A stretch of 64,000 nt of DNA from Moritella dasanensis ArB 0140. Lineage in GTDB: Bacteria > Pseudomonadota > Gammaproteobacteria > Enterobacterales > Moritellaceae. Shown piece by piece: positions 9,308 to 19,658 of this stretch (its first letter is position 1; every line of letters begins with the position of its first letter). Made by a program: the position numbers and the translations under genes. Under the pieces are notes generated by a model. That model searched no databases. It worked only from the letters and a program-made list of their open reading frames with translations, and was not told the DNA's origin. Location of the stretch: assembly GCF_000276805.1 (NCBI RefSeq), contig NZ_AKXQ01000015.1, positions 50,920 to 114,919 on the forward strand, in the 5' to 3' direction.

Positions 9308-11674
9308 TTATGCAGCATTACTACTATCTTGCTCTGTTTTAGCTTGCTGAGATGGCGCTACAACTTGTCTATTGCCGCCAATATTGAGTAACCAAGCCAG
9401 TGCAGGTAAGAAACACAAGGCACCGAGCATATTCCAAATAAACATGAAAGTGAGCATTAAGCCCATGTCGGCTTGGAATTTAATTGGTGAAAGTACCCAA
9501 GTACACACCCCAATCGCTAACGTAATACCGGTAAACGCAACCGCTTTACCTGTGCTTGATAATGCATATTTATAAGCATCTTGTAAGTTATCACCAATTT
9601 TTAAACGCGCTGATAATTGGCTATAAATATAAATACCGTAATCAACACCAATACCCACGCCTAACGCGATCACAGGTAAGGTAGCCACTTTCACGCCTAT
9701 GCCTAATGTCGCCATTAACGCTTGCCCCAGAATAGAAGTCAGTGCTAGCGGTAAAATAATACAGATCAGTGTTTTAACCGAACGGAATGTAAGGAAACAC
9801 AGAATCGCAACGACGCCGTATACCCACATCAACATTTGATATTGGGCTTTTTCAATGACACTGTTAGTCGCGGCTTCAATACCGGCATTACCAGCAGCAA
9901 GTGCAAAGTTAACACCTTCTGTTTTATTCGCTGTCGTATACGCGGTAATATCTGCGATTACAGTTTCAAGGGTATTGGCTTTATGATCATCAAGATAAAT
10001 AATCAGCGGTAACATACTGCAGGTATTATTCATAAACGCTGCAGGAGCACGGCCTACCGCAGCATTAAGCACCAGTTGGTTGGGGCTTAAACCTTGCCAT
10101 TTAGGATTACCTTCATTCATACCGACAATCGCTTTTTTGGCAATTGTCGCGACAGATAATGTCGACTGTACGCCAGCAATACCTTCAACATGTGACTGTA
10201 ACTGATTCACTGCATTCAATGTATGGTAACTACTACACTGCTCGGCAGGTGTTTCAACCATCAACACCATGATGTCAGTACTGGCTTGATAGTTGTTTAC
10301 CACATAAGCATTATCGAGATTATAGCGGCTGTCCGCACGTAACTCTGGTGCACCGGCATCAAGATCACCGATTTTAAGCGATTGGCCTTGGTATAAACCG
10401 ACCGCAAGGCAAACCACACCAAATATCAACGCCGACTTAGCCCATTTCGCATCCGCAAAACGACTAAAGACAGTCACAATTAACGGTGTTTTCGATTGTT
10501 CAGCGACCAAGTATTTGATACCTGCAGGAGACACACCCGTCCAAGACATCAAAATAGGTAACAGTATCAAGTTAGTTAACAAGATAACCGCAACACCGAC
10601 ACTGGCTGCCGTAGCGAGATCTTGAATAACTTCAATTTCAATCACGTTTAAGGTAATAAAACCAAGTCCGTCACTTAACAATGCAATCAAACCAGGGATT
10701 GCTAACGCCCTAAAGCCAAGACGAGCCGCTTGTTCGGCTTTATTGCCCGCAGCCATATGCTGGCCAATCGCGCTAATAAGTTGTACACCATGACTCACAG
10801 CAATCGCAAACACTAAAAATGGCACTAACATAGAGTAAGGATCCAGACCCTGCCCCAGTAAATTAAGTAAACCTAATTGCCAGATAACCGCAACGAGCGC
10901 ACAAGTAACCGTCACAAACGTGCTTCTTAAACAGCGGCTATACAGATACAGCAATGCAAACGTAATGACGATGGCCGTTAAGAAAAAGATCACCACTTCT
11001 GCCGCGCCAGCAATCAAATCGCCAACCACTTTAGCAAAACCTGTGATGTGAACCTTCACACCATTCACTTCATACTTACTGCGGATCTCTTCTAACGTTG
11101 TAGATAATTGATTGTAATCTAATGGTTTACCGGTATCAGGGTTGATGCTCATTAATGGCAATAAGAATACCGCTGATTTAAAGTCATCACCGACTAAATA
11201 ACCGACTTGACCCGATAACATCACATTGCGACGTAATCTATCCAACGTACGTTGACTGCCATCATAATCACTCGGGATCACAGTGCCACCGACAAAACCA
11301 TCTTCGGTTACTTCAGCCCAGGTGACATTAGCGGTCCAAATTGACTTCATTCCTGAACGGTCAACGCCAGAGATAAAAAATAATTCATCATTTAAGGTGC
11401 GCATCTGTTCTTGAAATTCAGCGTTGAAAATATCACCATTTTCGTTTTCAATAACAACGCGTACACTATTGCCTAAACTGGCTAGCTCTTGTTTATAATT
11501 TAAGTAGTTTTGCACATATTCATGCTGCACCGGGATCATTTTTTCAAATGACGCACTCGGTCTGACTAAACTCGCGTTATACGCTAAAAATGCAGTCAGT
11601 AACACGATCACTGCAAACACGATATATTTAAAACCAAATAACTGTTTCTCGATCCAAATAGTAAGCTTTTCCAT
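9308..11674 (-). CDS. RND-superfamily (MMPL/SSD-type) exporter
   Basis: This 788-residue inner-membrane protein has two similar halves: one membrane helix, a large periplasmic domain, then five clustered helices, and the same again. Helix clusters are around residues 225-400 and 625-765, with VIALGVGIGVDYGIYIYSQL in the second, the acidic helix 4 typical of the family. It has neither the usual length (about 1,030) nor the sequence of drug-efflux AcrB proteins, and fits the hydrophobe/MMPL-like group that handles lipids or hopanoids. A YCF48-repeat gene ends 1 nt before its start, so they are co-transcribed. In many proteobacteria such pairs occur with DUF1302 and DUF1329 genes; neither is next to it here. 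The substrate is unknown; lipid export is inference. Confidence 0.85.
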   Translation of the reverse strand: MEKLTIWIEKQLFGFKYIVFAVIVLLTAFLAYNASLVRPSASFEKMIPVQHEYVQNYLNYKQELASLGNSVRVVIENENGDIFNAEFQEQMRTLNDELFFISGVDRSGMKSIWTANVTWAEVTEDGFVGGTVIPSDYDGSQRTLDRLRRNVMLSGQVGYLVGDDFKSAVFLLPLMSINPDTGKPLDYNQLSTTLEEIRSKYEVNGVKVHITGFAKVVGDLIAGAAEVVIFFLTAIVITFALLYLYSRCLRSTFVTVTCALVAVIWQLGLLNLLGQGLDPYSMLVPFLVFAIAVSHGVQLISAIGQHMAAGNKAEQAARLGFRALAIPGLIALLSDGLGFITLNVIEIEVIQDLATAASVGVAVILLTNLILLPILMSWTGVSPAGIKYLVAEQSKTPLIVTVFSRFADAKWAKSALIFGVVCLAVGLYQGQSLKIGDLDAGAPELRADSRYNLDNAYVVNNYQASTDIMVLMVETPAEQCSSYHTLNAVNQLQSHVEGIAGVQSTLSVATIAKKAIVGMNEGNPKWQGLSPNQLVLNAAVGRAPAAFMNNTCSMLPLIIYLDDHKANTLETVIADITAYTTANKTEGVNFALAAGNAGIEAATNSVIEKAQYQMLMWVYGVVAILCFLTFRSVKTLICIILPLALTSILGQALMATLGIGVKVATLPVIALGVGIGVDYGIYIYSQLSARLKIGDNLQDAYKYALSSTGKAVAFTGITLAIGVCTWVLSPIKFQADMGLMLTFMFIWNMLGALCFLPALAWLLNIGGNRQVVAPSQQAKTEQDSSNAA

Positions 11675-11675
11675 A

Positions 11676-12866
11676 TTACTTCAGACCTCCCTGACCTAGT
11701 TCATTTTGACTATTTGTTTGCCAACCACGTAATCCAGTCGTGATGACATTATCACCGACAATTTTAACGGAAGTGATATCGATTCGTTGACTTGTTTTTG
11801 AGATATTATTAAAGGTATGGCCGTTGTAGACTAATTTTAATCCACCAGCGCCAACGAGTAACAGCTCTGTGTTACTCAGCCAATCAGCAGAGAATATATG
11901 GTTAGTTACCCCGGTATCAAGGTGTTGCCAAGTCTCGCCTTGGTCTTTTGAAGCAAACATGTTGCCACGTAGTCCGTAACTGTAAAGTGACGTGCCATTA
12001 ACGTCGATACCAAACAGTGAACCCATGTAATTAATATCGAGTGAACGCCAGTTTTCACCTAAATCTGAACTTGCCATGCCAAGACCCGCTTCGCCGACCA
12101 CATAGATATTATTATCCACATCTGTCGTTAACGCATTAAGGTGGAAACCTTCAGGGTTCGGTACTTGATAGCCGATATATTGCCAATTATTACCGCCATC
12201 CTTGGTTTCTAGCATTGCGCCATAAGCACCAATGACAAGGCCGTAATCGGGTGTCGTGAATAGCACATCAAAAAATGAAATTTCGATACCCGCGTTTGCC
12301 GTTAAATCTTCAAGTTTATAAGTCGCATCATCGAGTTGTATCTCTAACTCATCAAGCATGTCTTCATCAAACGAACTGTCAGCTTCGGCACGTTCAAACT
12401 GCATCGTTAAGGTCACGATTTGCTGTTCCAAACTGGTTTTCAACAAACCGGTTAACTGCAAACCGTCGAACATTTTAATCCAATTATGACCGCCATCCGT
12501 GGTTTTTAATATCACGCCTTGATGACCCACTGCCCAAGCAACTTTGTCATTAATGAAGTTGACAGCGGTGATTGTCGTTTGCACCGGAACGTTAGCCTGC
12601 AGCCAAGTTAACTCAGCATTATCACGCACTAAAATACGACCGTACTCTCCCACCATAACTTGACGTCGCTGGAAATTATCGATCTCTAAAAAGACACTTT
12701 TCTCGGCAAGGCTATTCATTTCTGCCGCAACCTGTAACACATTGTTGTCGACATAACGGGTTGCTTTATTTAACGCTTGCTCGTCACTGGCACTATGCAC
12801 TAGTAATGGTACTGGTAAACTTAATGCACATAACAGCGCAAGCAATTTTTTATCCATACTTGGCAT
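11676..12866 (-). CDS. YCF48-family (Hcf136-like) beta-propeller periplasmic protein
   Basis: The start chosen is the ATG at 12866, which has AGGGTGA spaced 6-7 nt upstream. A GTG at 12875 and an ATG at 12857 (MDKKLLALLCALSLPVPLLV) are alternatives. The N terminus is a signal peptide ending near HSA. The body contains BNR/YCF48-type repeats: VAWAVGHQGVILKTTDGGHNW, YGLVIGAYGAMLETKDGGNNW, IYVVGEAGLGMASSDLGENW and a fourth with SKDQGETW. These predict a seven-bladed propeller in the periplasm. A charged insert of about 60 residues (EQQIVTLTMQFERAEADSS region) may be helical. The gene precedes the RND exporter by 1 nt and probably encodes a partner of it. Function is unknown. Confidence 0.85.
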   Translation of the reverse strand: MPSMDKKLLALLCALSLPVPLLVHSASDEQALNKATRYVDNNVLQVAAEMNSLAEKSVFLEIDNFQRRQVMVGEYGRILVRDNAELTWLQANVPVQTTITAVNFINDKVAWAVGHQGVILKTTDGGHNWIKMFDGLQLTGLLKTSLEQQIVTLTMQFERAEADSSFDEDMLDELEIQLDDATYKLEDLTANAGIEISFFDVLFTTPDYGLVIGAYGAMLETKDGGNNWQYIGYQVPNPEGFHLNALTTDVDNNIYVVGEAGLGMASSDLGENWRSLDINYMGSLFGIDVNGTSLYSYGLRGNMFASKDQGETWQHLDTGVTNHIFSADWLSNTELLLVGAGGLKLVYNGHTFNNISKTSQRIDITSVKIVGDNVITTGLRGWQTNSQNELGQGGLK

Positions 12867-13003
12867 TTGTATCACCCTAATCCCTTAAGTTTACGAAGGT
12901 CTTCTCACTAAGACCTAAATTTATTCATCCAATGGCAATCAATGTATCACTTGCCATCAGTAATTCTATTCTCGGCATCTCTATTTATGAATCGCAATGT
13001 TAT

Positions 13004-14023
13004 TTATGAATGGCAATGCTCTCCTCGATAAACCCCAGGTGTCACGCCTTTCCAACGTTTAAATGCGCGAGAAAAATTAGCTACATTAGAAAACCCTAAC
13101 AAATAGCTTATTTCCCCCAACGATAAACGGTTTTGATTTAAATGTTGTTCAGCGGTTGTTTGACGAATGTTTTCAACGAGGTCTTTATAGCTGGTTCCAG
13201 AGTCATTAAGTTTTCGCTGTAAACTACGTTGGCTAAAGTTCAATTTTTCAGCCACAAAATCTATATTAGGCACACCAGTCGCCATCAACGACACAACTTC
13301 CGAACGCACTTGGCTGACAACATTATTACAATCAAGGCCAGCAAGATAATCATCAACCGCTTTATCACTAAAAGAAATAAGATCTTGCGCAAAATTGGGT
13401 AACCGTTTTGATAGCACTTTACGGTCCATCACTAACATAGACTTATTTGAGTTAAACTCGACTGTACAGCCAGTATGTGCTTCAAACTGCTGGACACATC
13501 GTGCATTAGCAGTGGTATATATCTTGACGGGGGCAAAGCCAGGATTAGACAGATCACGACAAATTTTGATGATAGAGAGCAACATGGTTAGCTCTAGTGT
13601 ATCGCCAATACGATTAATGCTGTCGTCTGTCTCATTTAAGTTTAATTCAAGGTAGCAATACGATTCGTCTTCCGTTAAATGAATACGACAGGTACTACTC
13701 AGCACCCTGTCATAATGCACTAACCGTGTAAATGCGTCTTGTAATGATGAAGAGGCTTGCAGTGCACAACCTAGTGCATGAAATGTAGTCGCAACAATAC
13801 ATTGACTCACCTTAATTGGTAAAAGTGGATCATCAGTCAGTGTTACAGATTGCTCGAAGAGTTTATTACACAGGCTAACGGGGATACGACTGCCTACGTT
13901 AGTTATTTCATCAATGCTAACTTCTGATTTTGATAGCAACTCGAAAGGTTCGATTCCTTTCCATAATAGTGCTTTATATAAGGCAACTAACCAGCCTCCA
14001 ATTACATCTCCTTGACCATCCAT
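13004..14023 (-). CDS. AraC-family transcriptional regulator with arabinose-binding-like N domain
   Basis: The C-terminal 100 residues form a double helix-turn-helix with the AraC signature ISYLLGFSNVANFSRAFKRW KGVTPGVYR (written split), and the N-terminal part resembles the Arabinose_bd domain of OruR/ArgR-type regulators. The ATG at 14023 (MDGQGDVIGG) has a strong GGAG eight bases upstream, better than the ATG at 14053 (MSKMSKGVL), so the shorter form of 339 residues is preferred. The gene lies 128 nt upstream of the YCF48-RND pair on the same strand. It probably controls that pair, but no operator could be defined. Effector unknown. Confidence 0.87.
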   Translation of the reverse strand: MDGQGDVIGGWLVALYKALLWKGIEPFELLSKSEVSIDEITNVGSRIPVSLCNKLFEQSVTLTDDPLLPIKVSQCIVATTFHALGCALQASSSLQDAFTRLVHYDRVLSSTCRIHLTEDESYCYLELNLNETDDSINRIGDTLELTMLLSIIKICRDLSNPGFAPVKIYTTANARCVQQFEAHTGCTVEFNSNKSMLVMDRKVLSKRLPNFAQDLISFSDKAVDDYLAGLDCNNVVSQVRSEVVSLMATGVPNIDFVAEKLNFSQRSLQRKLNDSGTSYKDLVENIRQTTAEQHLNQNRLSLGEISYLLGFSNVANFSRAFKRWKGVTPGVYRGEHCHS

Positions 14024-14263
14024 TGTCAGCACTCCTTTGCTCATCTTACTCATTGCTTCATTACATCATGGCTTAAAAGAGGGTATCAACCTCAATTCAA
14101 CCTGAAGACATACTACGAATATTTCACATGAGCAACAGATTGGCAACAATATTAATACAAAAATAGGAGCTTCGCATCATAATAATTCAAACGTTTGATT
14201 AAATTATTATAAAGGTATTAGATTATAGTCAGATTTAACTCCTATATATGCGTAATTTAACGA

Positions 14264-15640
14264 CTACAAAATCTCGCTAAAAATATCAGCCGCTTCAATA
14301 TCAAGGATACCAGAACGATTAACGGTGATTTTATGGCGTTGATAAACAACTTTGGCACTGTCATCTTTTAGACCAACAACCACATTGACTTGATAACGCC
14401 TTTCAATCGATTCTTTGGTGATCTTACTTTCATTTTCTGTGTATACAGCACCAGTCCCCCGCTCTAAATAACGAATAAGCGGTCTAACACTAAAGTAAAC
14501 CTGTTCTTGAATACGATCATAACCTGGTTGAAAGCCTTTATTACTGACCTTAGTATCTAACCGGTAGTGTAAGAGTATGGATTCTTGTTTATTCTGTGGT
14601 CGACGGCGATATAAAACGTCACGGACTACTTTTGGTAACTTGTTTTGCTTAATATAGTCTAGCCATATACGTTGTTTAGAGATAACTTGCTTATTTGATG
14701 TATCAATCAAGTGTCTTGACCATTTTGGTCGACCTTTCCTTATCCAACGCCATAAGGTGTTATTAAATTCATCTTTAAAGATCTCCCTAAAGCCATAAAT
14801 AACCGACAATACCGCAATCAAAGCATACGTCAGTCCTTTCAACTCACCTTGCGCAAAAAAGATAAGACTTAACACAATCACCATCACTAAAGAGGTTGCG
14901 GTGCCTTTTACTATCTTTTTCTGATGTGCCCCGAGCGCTTGGGTTTCTTCTTTAAAGATAACGCCATGTTCGATCAAACGACGTAACAAGCGCATTTTAT
15001 TGGCTATTCGGTTTGGATCTAATAACGTACTCGCGGAGTTATATCCATTCTGTAAGCGATACTTAGCTTCACCTCGACAAAAGCCAATGATTTCCGCACG
15101 TTCATCCAGAAACTCATTACTCTTTTTACGTTTGGACAAGGCTTTATAGCAACATTGCTCACTAAACCATGAAAGGTAATTATCCACATTATTAAAATAA
15201 GCTTTTAATTTTTCATCTTTTGGGGCATTACGACGAAACTTTTTAATAATCGACTTGGCGACTTCATTCAGTTCAATTAACGCAGCATAAAACAATTGCG
15301 GTTCAATTTGTTCTTGAATATTGCGGATGTCTTTTTCAAATGCTTTGGCAAATTGGTAAGCAAAAAGGTTTAAGTTAACGCGATATTCGTCTGGGGAACG
15401 CTTCATTCGACTCGCAAAACGGCTTTGTACTAACGGCAGGTGTAAGCCCTCTGAATAATACGCCCGTTTACCTTGAATGCCACGGTAGAAATAATCGTCT
15501 TCAGTTAACGTTCGTGGATTAATACCCATTTCGTTAGGTAACAAAAAGTATACGTCCACGCGACGGTAGTCACCTTGTGGAATAAGGTGGTTAAGTTTAA
15601 ATGATAATTTGTCTTCTTGCTTTAAAACAATCTTAGCCAC
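14264..15640 (-). CDS. Conserved hypothetical membrane protein, function unknown
   Basis: I do not recognise a characterised family in this 458-residue protein. It begins MAKIVLKQEDKLSFKLNH and has a basic, soluble N-terminal part of about 240 residues with many Arg/Lys. Two adjacent hydrophobic segments follow (TSLVMVIVLSLIFFA and LTYALIAVLSVIYGF, roughly 245-285), then a second basic soluble part of about 170 residues. The two helices would form a hairpin with both large parts on the cytoplasmic side. It has no signal peptide. It sits between the AraC regulator and bioD on the same strand with its own gaps of 240 and 118 nt, so it is probably a single-gene unit. No function is proposed. Confidence 0.75.
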   Translation of the reverse strand: MAKIVLKQEDKLSFKLNHLIPQGDYRRVDVYFLLPNEMGINPRTLTEDDYFYRGIQGKRAYYSEGLHLPLVQSRFASRMKRSPDEYRVNLNLFAYQFAKAFEKDIRNIQEQIEPQLFYAALIELNEVAKSIIKKFRRNAPKDEKLKAYFNNVDNYLSWFSEQCCYKALSKRKKSNEFLDERAEIIGFCRGEAKYRLQNGYNSASTLLDPNRIANKMRLLRRLIEHGVIFKEETQALGAHQKKIVKGTATSLVMVIVLSLIFFAQGELKGLTYALIAVLSVIYGFREIFKDEFNNTLWRWIRKGRPKWSRHLIDTSNKQVISKQRIWLDYIKQNKLPKVVRDVLYRRRPQNKQESILLHYRLDTKVSNKGFQPGYDRIQEQVYFSVRPLIRYLERGTGAVYTENESKITKESIERRYQVNVVVGLKDDSAKVVYQRHKITVNRSGILDIEAADIFSEIL

Positions 15641-15758
15641 GCCGTATTTGTCCTTTAATTATTGCATCTACTCCCTGCACCACGATACAAATACCTACTT
15701 GTGGATACACGATTAGGATTTGAGAACCATTGGCATATATGGCTAAGTATATTATCCT

Positions 15759-16493
15759 TTACAACGACAAATAAGAAGTTAAATCCAAATAGTTAGCTGA
15801 ATTTTCATTTTTCTCTTCAATTGATGCAAAATAAGGTATTTCACCCATTAATGGTGCTGATAATGCCATTGTTAAGGTTTCAATCATTTCAGTATAATTA
15901 GCAATATCGATTGTGGGACTATTCGCGATCCAACCGACAAGATTAGCGCCTGAATGGATAATAGCTTGTGCTGATAATATGGCATGATTTAAACAACCTA
16001 ACTTAACCCCTACTACAAGAATAACATCTAACTGCTTTTCGGCTACCCAAGATGAAAATAAGTGGCTGTTATCAGAATTGTTTTTGTTCATGCTATTCTT
16101 GTTCATACTAATAGGCAGGTGCCAACCACCAGCACCTTCTATAACGGCAAAGTCAATATCATCAGGCACCTGAGTGATTGCAGCATCCACTAACGCCAAA
16201 TCAATAAACTCACCGCTTTTGTGCGCCGCTATATGTGGTGCTATCGGGGCTTGATAAGCAATTGGATTAACGATTTCATAAGCTAATAGATGCGATGCAT
16301 GTTGTTGTAATAACAATGCATCTTCATTGCGCAGCCCCTCTGATGTTAATTCACAGCCCGCCGATATTGGTTTTAAACCAACTGTTTTAAACCCTAATTT
16401 GTTAGCGTAATCAAGTACTGCACAACTGACTACGGTTTTACCCACATCGGTATCAGTACCGGTAATAAATACTTTTTTTAAATTTGTTGTCAT
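15759..16493 (-). CDS. bioD: Dethiobiotin synthetase
   Basis: BioD closes the ureido ring of 7,8-diaminopelargonate with CO2 and ATP to give dethiobiotin. The 244-residue protein has the P-loop GTDTDVGKTVVS at residues 11-22, LKPISAGCE and the VIEGAGGWHLPIS segment, all conserved. An insert-like stretch (MNKNSMNKNNSDNSH) with an internal repeat of MNKN occurs after that and may be a small local duplication. It is the last gene of the bioB-F-C-D operon, 21 nt after bioC. The identification is firm. Confidence 0.95.
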   Translation of the reverse strand: MTTNLKKVFITGTDTDVGKTVVSCAVLDYANKLGFKTVGLKPISAGCELTSEGLRNEDALLLQQHASHLLAYEIVNPIAYQAPIAPHIAAHKSGEFIDLALVDAAITQVPDDIDFAVIEGAGGWHLPISMNKNSMNKNNSDNSHLFSSWVAEKQLDVILVVGVKLGCLNHAILSAQAIIHSGANLVGWIANSPTIDIANYTEMIETLTMALSAPLMGEIPYFASIEEKNENSANYLDLTSYLSL

Positions 16494-16514
16494 CGGGGAC
16501 CTTATTATACAAAA

Positions 16515-17354
16515 TTAGCACTTACGCAATAAACAGTAAGCGAGTTTATAGCTAAGCGGTAATAAACCTTGGTTATCACGTAAGGTTTCATAGTTCGCTT
16601 TAAACGCTCTTAGCTCACCTTGTGTTGTCGGTTTCCCATCTTTATCATGCACATGATTAGCACCAATGCCTTTCAGACTTAACATTACCTCTTTAACGCT
16701 TGAGTAATACATCGTTTTGATTTCGACCTGAAACGTTTCGACACTTAAACCTGACTTTAATAGTGCCACCTTAATGTCACCTTCAGACAAAAAGCGATTT
16801 ACATGTCGATGTTCATTCACTGTCGACCATGATTGTGTCAACTCATCGAGGCTGCCAGAAACTAACGTACTAAATAGCAGTAAACCACCCGGCTTTAAGC
16901 AACGTGAAACTTCAATTAAGGGTGTCGCTAAATCATCGCACCATTGCAATGCTAAATTTGAGACACACAAATCGACACTACTAGACAGTAAGGGCAACGC
17001 CTCAGCATCGCCGTTTAACCAGTAAATTGGCTGCGTTGCTGTATTCAGCTTATCTTTATGACGCTGCTTTTGTATATGCTGTTCTTGTAAGCAATGTTGC
17101 AATTTAGCGTGAGCTAGCATACCAAACGATAAATCAACCGCGATTAGCTGTTTACTGCAGTTGGCCAACGTCGGTAATAATGCCCCACTGCCACAACCCA
17201 GATCGACAGTGGTATTATAAGTGTCAGCGTTAAGTCCATTAGGTAGGTATTGTAATAATTGATCACTCGACAAGCGCTGTAAAATCGCATGTTGATCATA
17301 ACTCGCGGCAGCTTTACCAAAACAACGTGCAACCGCATTCTTATCAATCATCAA
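16515..17354 (-). CDS. bioC: Malonyl-[ACP] O-methyltransferase
   Basis: BioC methylates the free carboxyl of malonyl-ACP to start pimelate synthesis in the biotin pathway. The 279-residue protein is a class I SAM methyltransferase: motif I is VDLGCGSGALL at about residues 49-59, the acidic loop is LIAVDLSFGML, and motif post-I/II is SVDLCVSNLALQWC, which is characteristic of BioC. The N-terminal NAVARCFGKAAASYDQHA stretch is also typical. It lies between bioF (38 nt upstream) and bioD (21 nt downstream). No bioH was seen in the window, so the matching esterase must be elsewhere. Confidence 0.94.
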   Translation of the reverse strand: MMIDKNAVARCFGKAAASYDQHAILQRLSSDQLLQYLPNGLNADTYNTTVDLGCGSGALLPTLANCSKQLIAVDLSFGMLAHAKLQHCLQEQHIQKQRHKDKLNTATQPIYWLNGDAEALPLLSSSVDLCVSNLALQWCDDLATPLIEVSRCLKPGGLLLFSTLVSGSLDELTQSWSTVNEHRHVNRFLSEGDIKVALLKSGLSVETFQVEIKTMYYSSVKEVMLSLKGIGANHVHDKDGKPTTQGELRAFKANYETLRDNQGLLPLSYKLAYCLLRKC

Positions 17355-17392
17355 GCGCCTCCTCTCTTTTATTACTAATGCTAATTCTATTT

Positions 17393-18523
17393 CTATTTCT
17401 CATCTAACGCTTCTTTCAAACGAGTCAGTAATAGATCAATGTCTTCAATACGATGATTGGCTGATAAGGTAATACGTAATCGAGACGTGCCCAGTGGTAC
17501 CGTAGGCGGTCTAATCGCTTTGACAAGCAACCCTTGATTAGCAAGGGTCTGACTTATTTTCATCGCTTTGCTGGCATCGCCAATAAGCAAAGGTTGAATC
17601 GCCGTATCAGAGGGCATCAGCGTAATATTACATAAAGAACACTGTTGTTTAAAATAACAAATAAGTTGATTTAAATGGCTAACGCGCCATGTTTCAGTCA
17701 GCATAATCGTTAACGCTTTATCAATACACATTGCCATTGCAGCTGGCATTGCGGTCGAATAAATATACGGTTTAGAAAAGTTAACCAGGTAGTCAATCAC
17801 TTCTTTAGATGCCGCTACAAACGCACCCGATACACCAACGGCTTTACCAAACGTCGCCATGTATAAATCAACATCAGCGGCTAATAAACCCTGTTGTTTC
17901 AGGCTATTGTGTCCCTGCGGTAATACCCCAAAACCATGGGCATCGTCGACTAACAACCAAGCGTCATGTCCTTTACATTGCTGACTAATCGCCGGTAAAT
18001 CGGCCATATCACCATCCATGCTAAACACACCTTCGGTAACAACCAGTGAATTAGCGTGTTGAGGACGATATTGCATCAAGATTTGAGCAAGATGGTTACT
18101 GTCATTATGCTTAAAACGCTTCATGGTGGCAGGAGAATATACCCCCGCTTCGATTAATGACGCATGGTTAAGCTTATCCTGTACCAATAAATCGTTTTTA
18201 TTTAACAAGGCTTTGATTAGCGCTTGGTTAGCACTGTAGCCAGAATTAAATAACAAACTTGATTCGAACCCGGTTATTTCAACTAATTTGTCTTCGAGTG
18301 CCGCATGCGCATGAGTATAACCCGTGACTAACGCCGAGCCGCCACTACCCACACCATGTTCGTTTGCGCCACGCTGCCATGCTGCAATAACATCGGGGTG
18401 TGTCGATAGCCCTAAATAATCATTAGCTGAAAAATTAATAGCTTCATTACATACCGCCCGCGTGCGTAACAACGAATCTGTTTGCTGCTGGCGTAATGCT
18501 TGTGTAATGAATTCAAAAGCCAT
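17393..18523 (-). CDS. bioF: 8-amino-7-oxononanoate synthase
   Basis: BioF is a PLP enzyme that condenses pimeloyl-ACP with L-alanine. The 376-residue protein has the alpha-oxoamine synthase marks: NYLGL-like FSANDYLGLSTHP, GSGGSALVTGYTHAH, LLVDDAHGFGVLP (the Asp that contacts the PLP ring nitrogen) and TFGKAVGVSGAFV with the Schiff-base lysine. The start overlaps the bioB stop by 1 nt (TAATG), indicating translational coupling. Length is slightly below the E. coli protein (384) but no motif is missing. Confidence 0.95.
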   Translation of the reverse strand: MAFEFITQALRQQQTDSLLRTRAVCNEAINFSANDYLGLSTHPDVIAAWQRGANEHGVGSGGSALVTGYTHAHAALEDKLVEITGFESSLLFNSGYSANQALIKALLNKNDLLVQDKLNHASLIEAGVYSPATMKRFKHNDSNHLAQILMQYRPQHANSLVVTEGVFSMDGDMADLPAISQQCKGHDAWLLVDDAHGFGVLPQGHNSLKQQGLLAADVDLYMATFGKAVGVSGAFVAASKEVIDYLVNFSKPYIYSTAMPAAMAMCIDKALTIMLTETWRVSHLNQLICYFKQQCSLCNITLMPSDTAIQPLLIGDASKAMKISQTLANQGLLVKAIRPPTVPLGTSRLRITLSANHRIEDIDLLLTRLKEALDEK

Positions 18524-19620
18524 TAAAGTGCCGCGCTGCGAACGTCTACCGTGTTTTTCTCAATACTGTTTTTATCAATACTGGTTGCATCATAAAACAA
18601 TGACGGCGAAGCTTGTTCTGCGATCTCATCTAATAACTGTGCAGATTGCGCTTCATCACTTGCTTCACGAATACGTGCAGGCTGTAGCCCTAGTTTTTTA
18701 AATAAACGCTTATCACTGTCTTCATCTGGATTGTCTGTGGTGAGCAACTTGCAACCATAAAAAATAGAGTTAGCCCCCGCCATGAAGCAAAGTGCTTGGG
18801 TTTGTTCACTCATCGCCTCACGACCCGCCGATAAGCGCACATACGATTTCGGCATTAAGATACGCGCAGTTGCGATGGTACGAACAAACTCTAATTCATC
18901 TAGATCTGGGGTATCTTCAAGTGGTGTGCCAGCCACTTTAACCAACATATTAATCGGCACACTTTCTGGATGGTGTGCTAGGTTAGCCAGTGACTTGAGC
19001 AGACCAATACGGTCAAGTTGTTGCTCACCCATACCAACGATGCCGCCAGAACACACTTTCATACCCGCTTCACGCACGTGTCCTAGAGTATCTAAACGAT
19101 CTTGATAAGTTCGCGTGGTAATAATCTGTTCGTAATACTCTTCAGACGTATCTAAGTTATGGTTGTAATAATCTAAACCAGCTGCAGACAATGACTGTGC
19201 TTGATCGGGTGCTAACATACCCAATGTCATGCAAGTTTCCAGCCCCATCGCTTTAACACCTTTAACCATATCAATTAAATACGGCATATCGCGTTTATGT
19301 GGGTTTTTCCACGCTGCGCCCATACAAAAACGACTCGCGCCATTTTCTTTTGCCTCAGCAGCACGAGTCAGTACGGTTTCGACTTGCATCAAACGTTCTT
19401 TTTCAATGCCGGTGGTATAACGGGCACTTTGTGGACAGTACTTACAATCTTCCGGGCAAGCACCGGTTTTGATTGATAGCAGCGTACTGATTTGTACACT
19501 GTTCGGATCGAAATGTTGACGATGCACCGTTTGAGCCTGAAACATCAAATCATTAAACGGTTGGTTAAATAGCGCTTCAATCTCATCCACTTGCCAATCA
19601 TGGCGAACACGGTTAGTCAT
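18523..19620 (-). CDS. bioB: Biotin synthase
   Basis: BioB is a radical-SAM enzyme that inserts sulfur into dethiobiotin. The radical cluster motif [10 protein letters not shown] is at about residues 53-62, preceded by LLSIKTGAC, and the conserved YNHNLDTS and [10 protein letters not shown] segments follow. The 365-residue length exceeds E. coli BioB (346) by a polar C-terminal tail containing [13 protein letters not shown]. It is the first gene of bioBFCD and is divergent from bioA, across a region with a BirA-like operator and a plausible bioB promoter. Confidence 0.96.
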   Translation of the reverse strand: MTNRVRHDWQVDEIEALFNQPFNDLMFQAQTVHRQHFDPNSVQISTLLSIKTGACPEDCKYCPQSARYTTGIEKERLMQVETVLTRAAEAKENGASRFCMGAAWKNPHKRDMPYLIDMVKGVKAMGLETCMTLGMLAPDQAQSLSAAGLDYYNHNLDTSEEYYEQIITTRTYQDRLDTLGHVREAGMKVCSGGIVGMGEQQLDRIGLLKSLANLAHHPESVPINMLVKVAGTPLEDTPDLDELEFVRTIATARILMPKSYVRLSAGREAMSEQTQALCFMAGANSIFYGCKLLTTDNPDEDSDKRLFKKLGLQPARIREASDEAQSAQLLDEIAEQASPSLFYDATSIDKNSIEKNTVDVRSAAL

Positions 19621-19658
19621 CTAAAATCCTTTATTTGAATTTGTGCGTAAACTCGATT

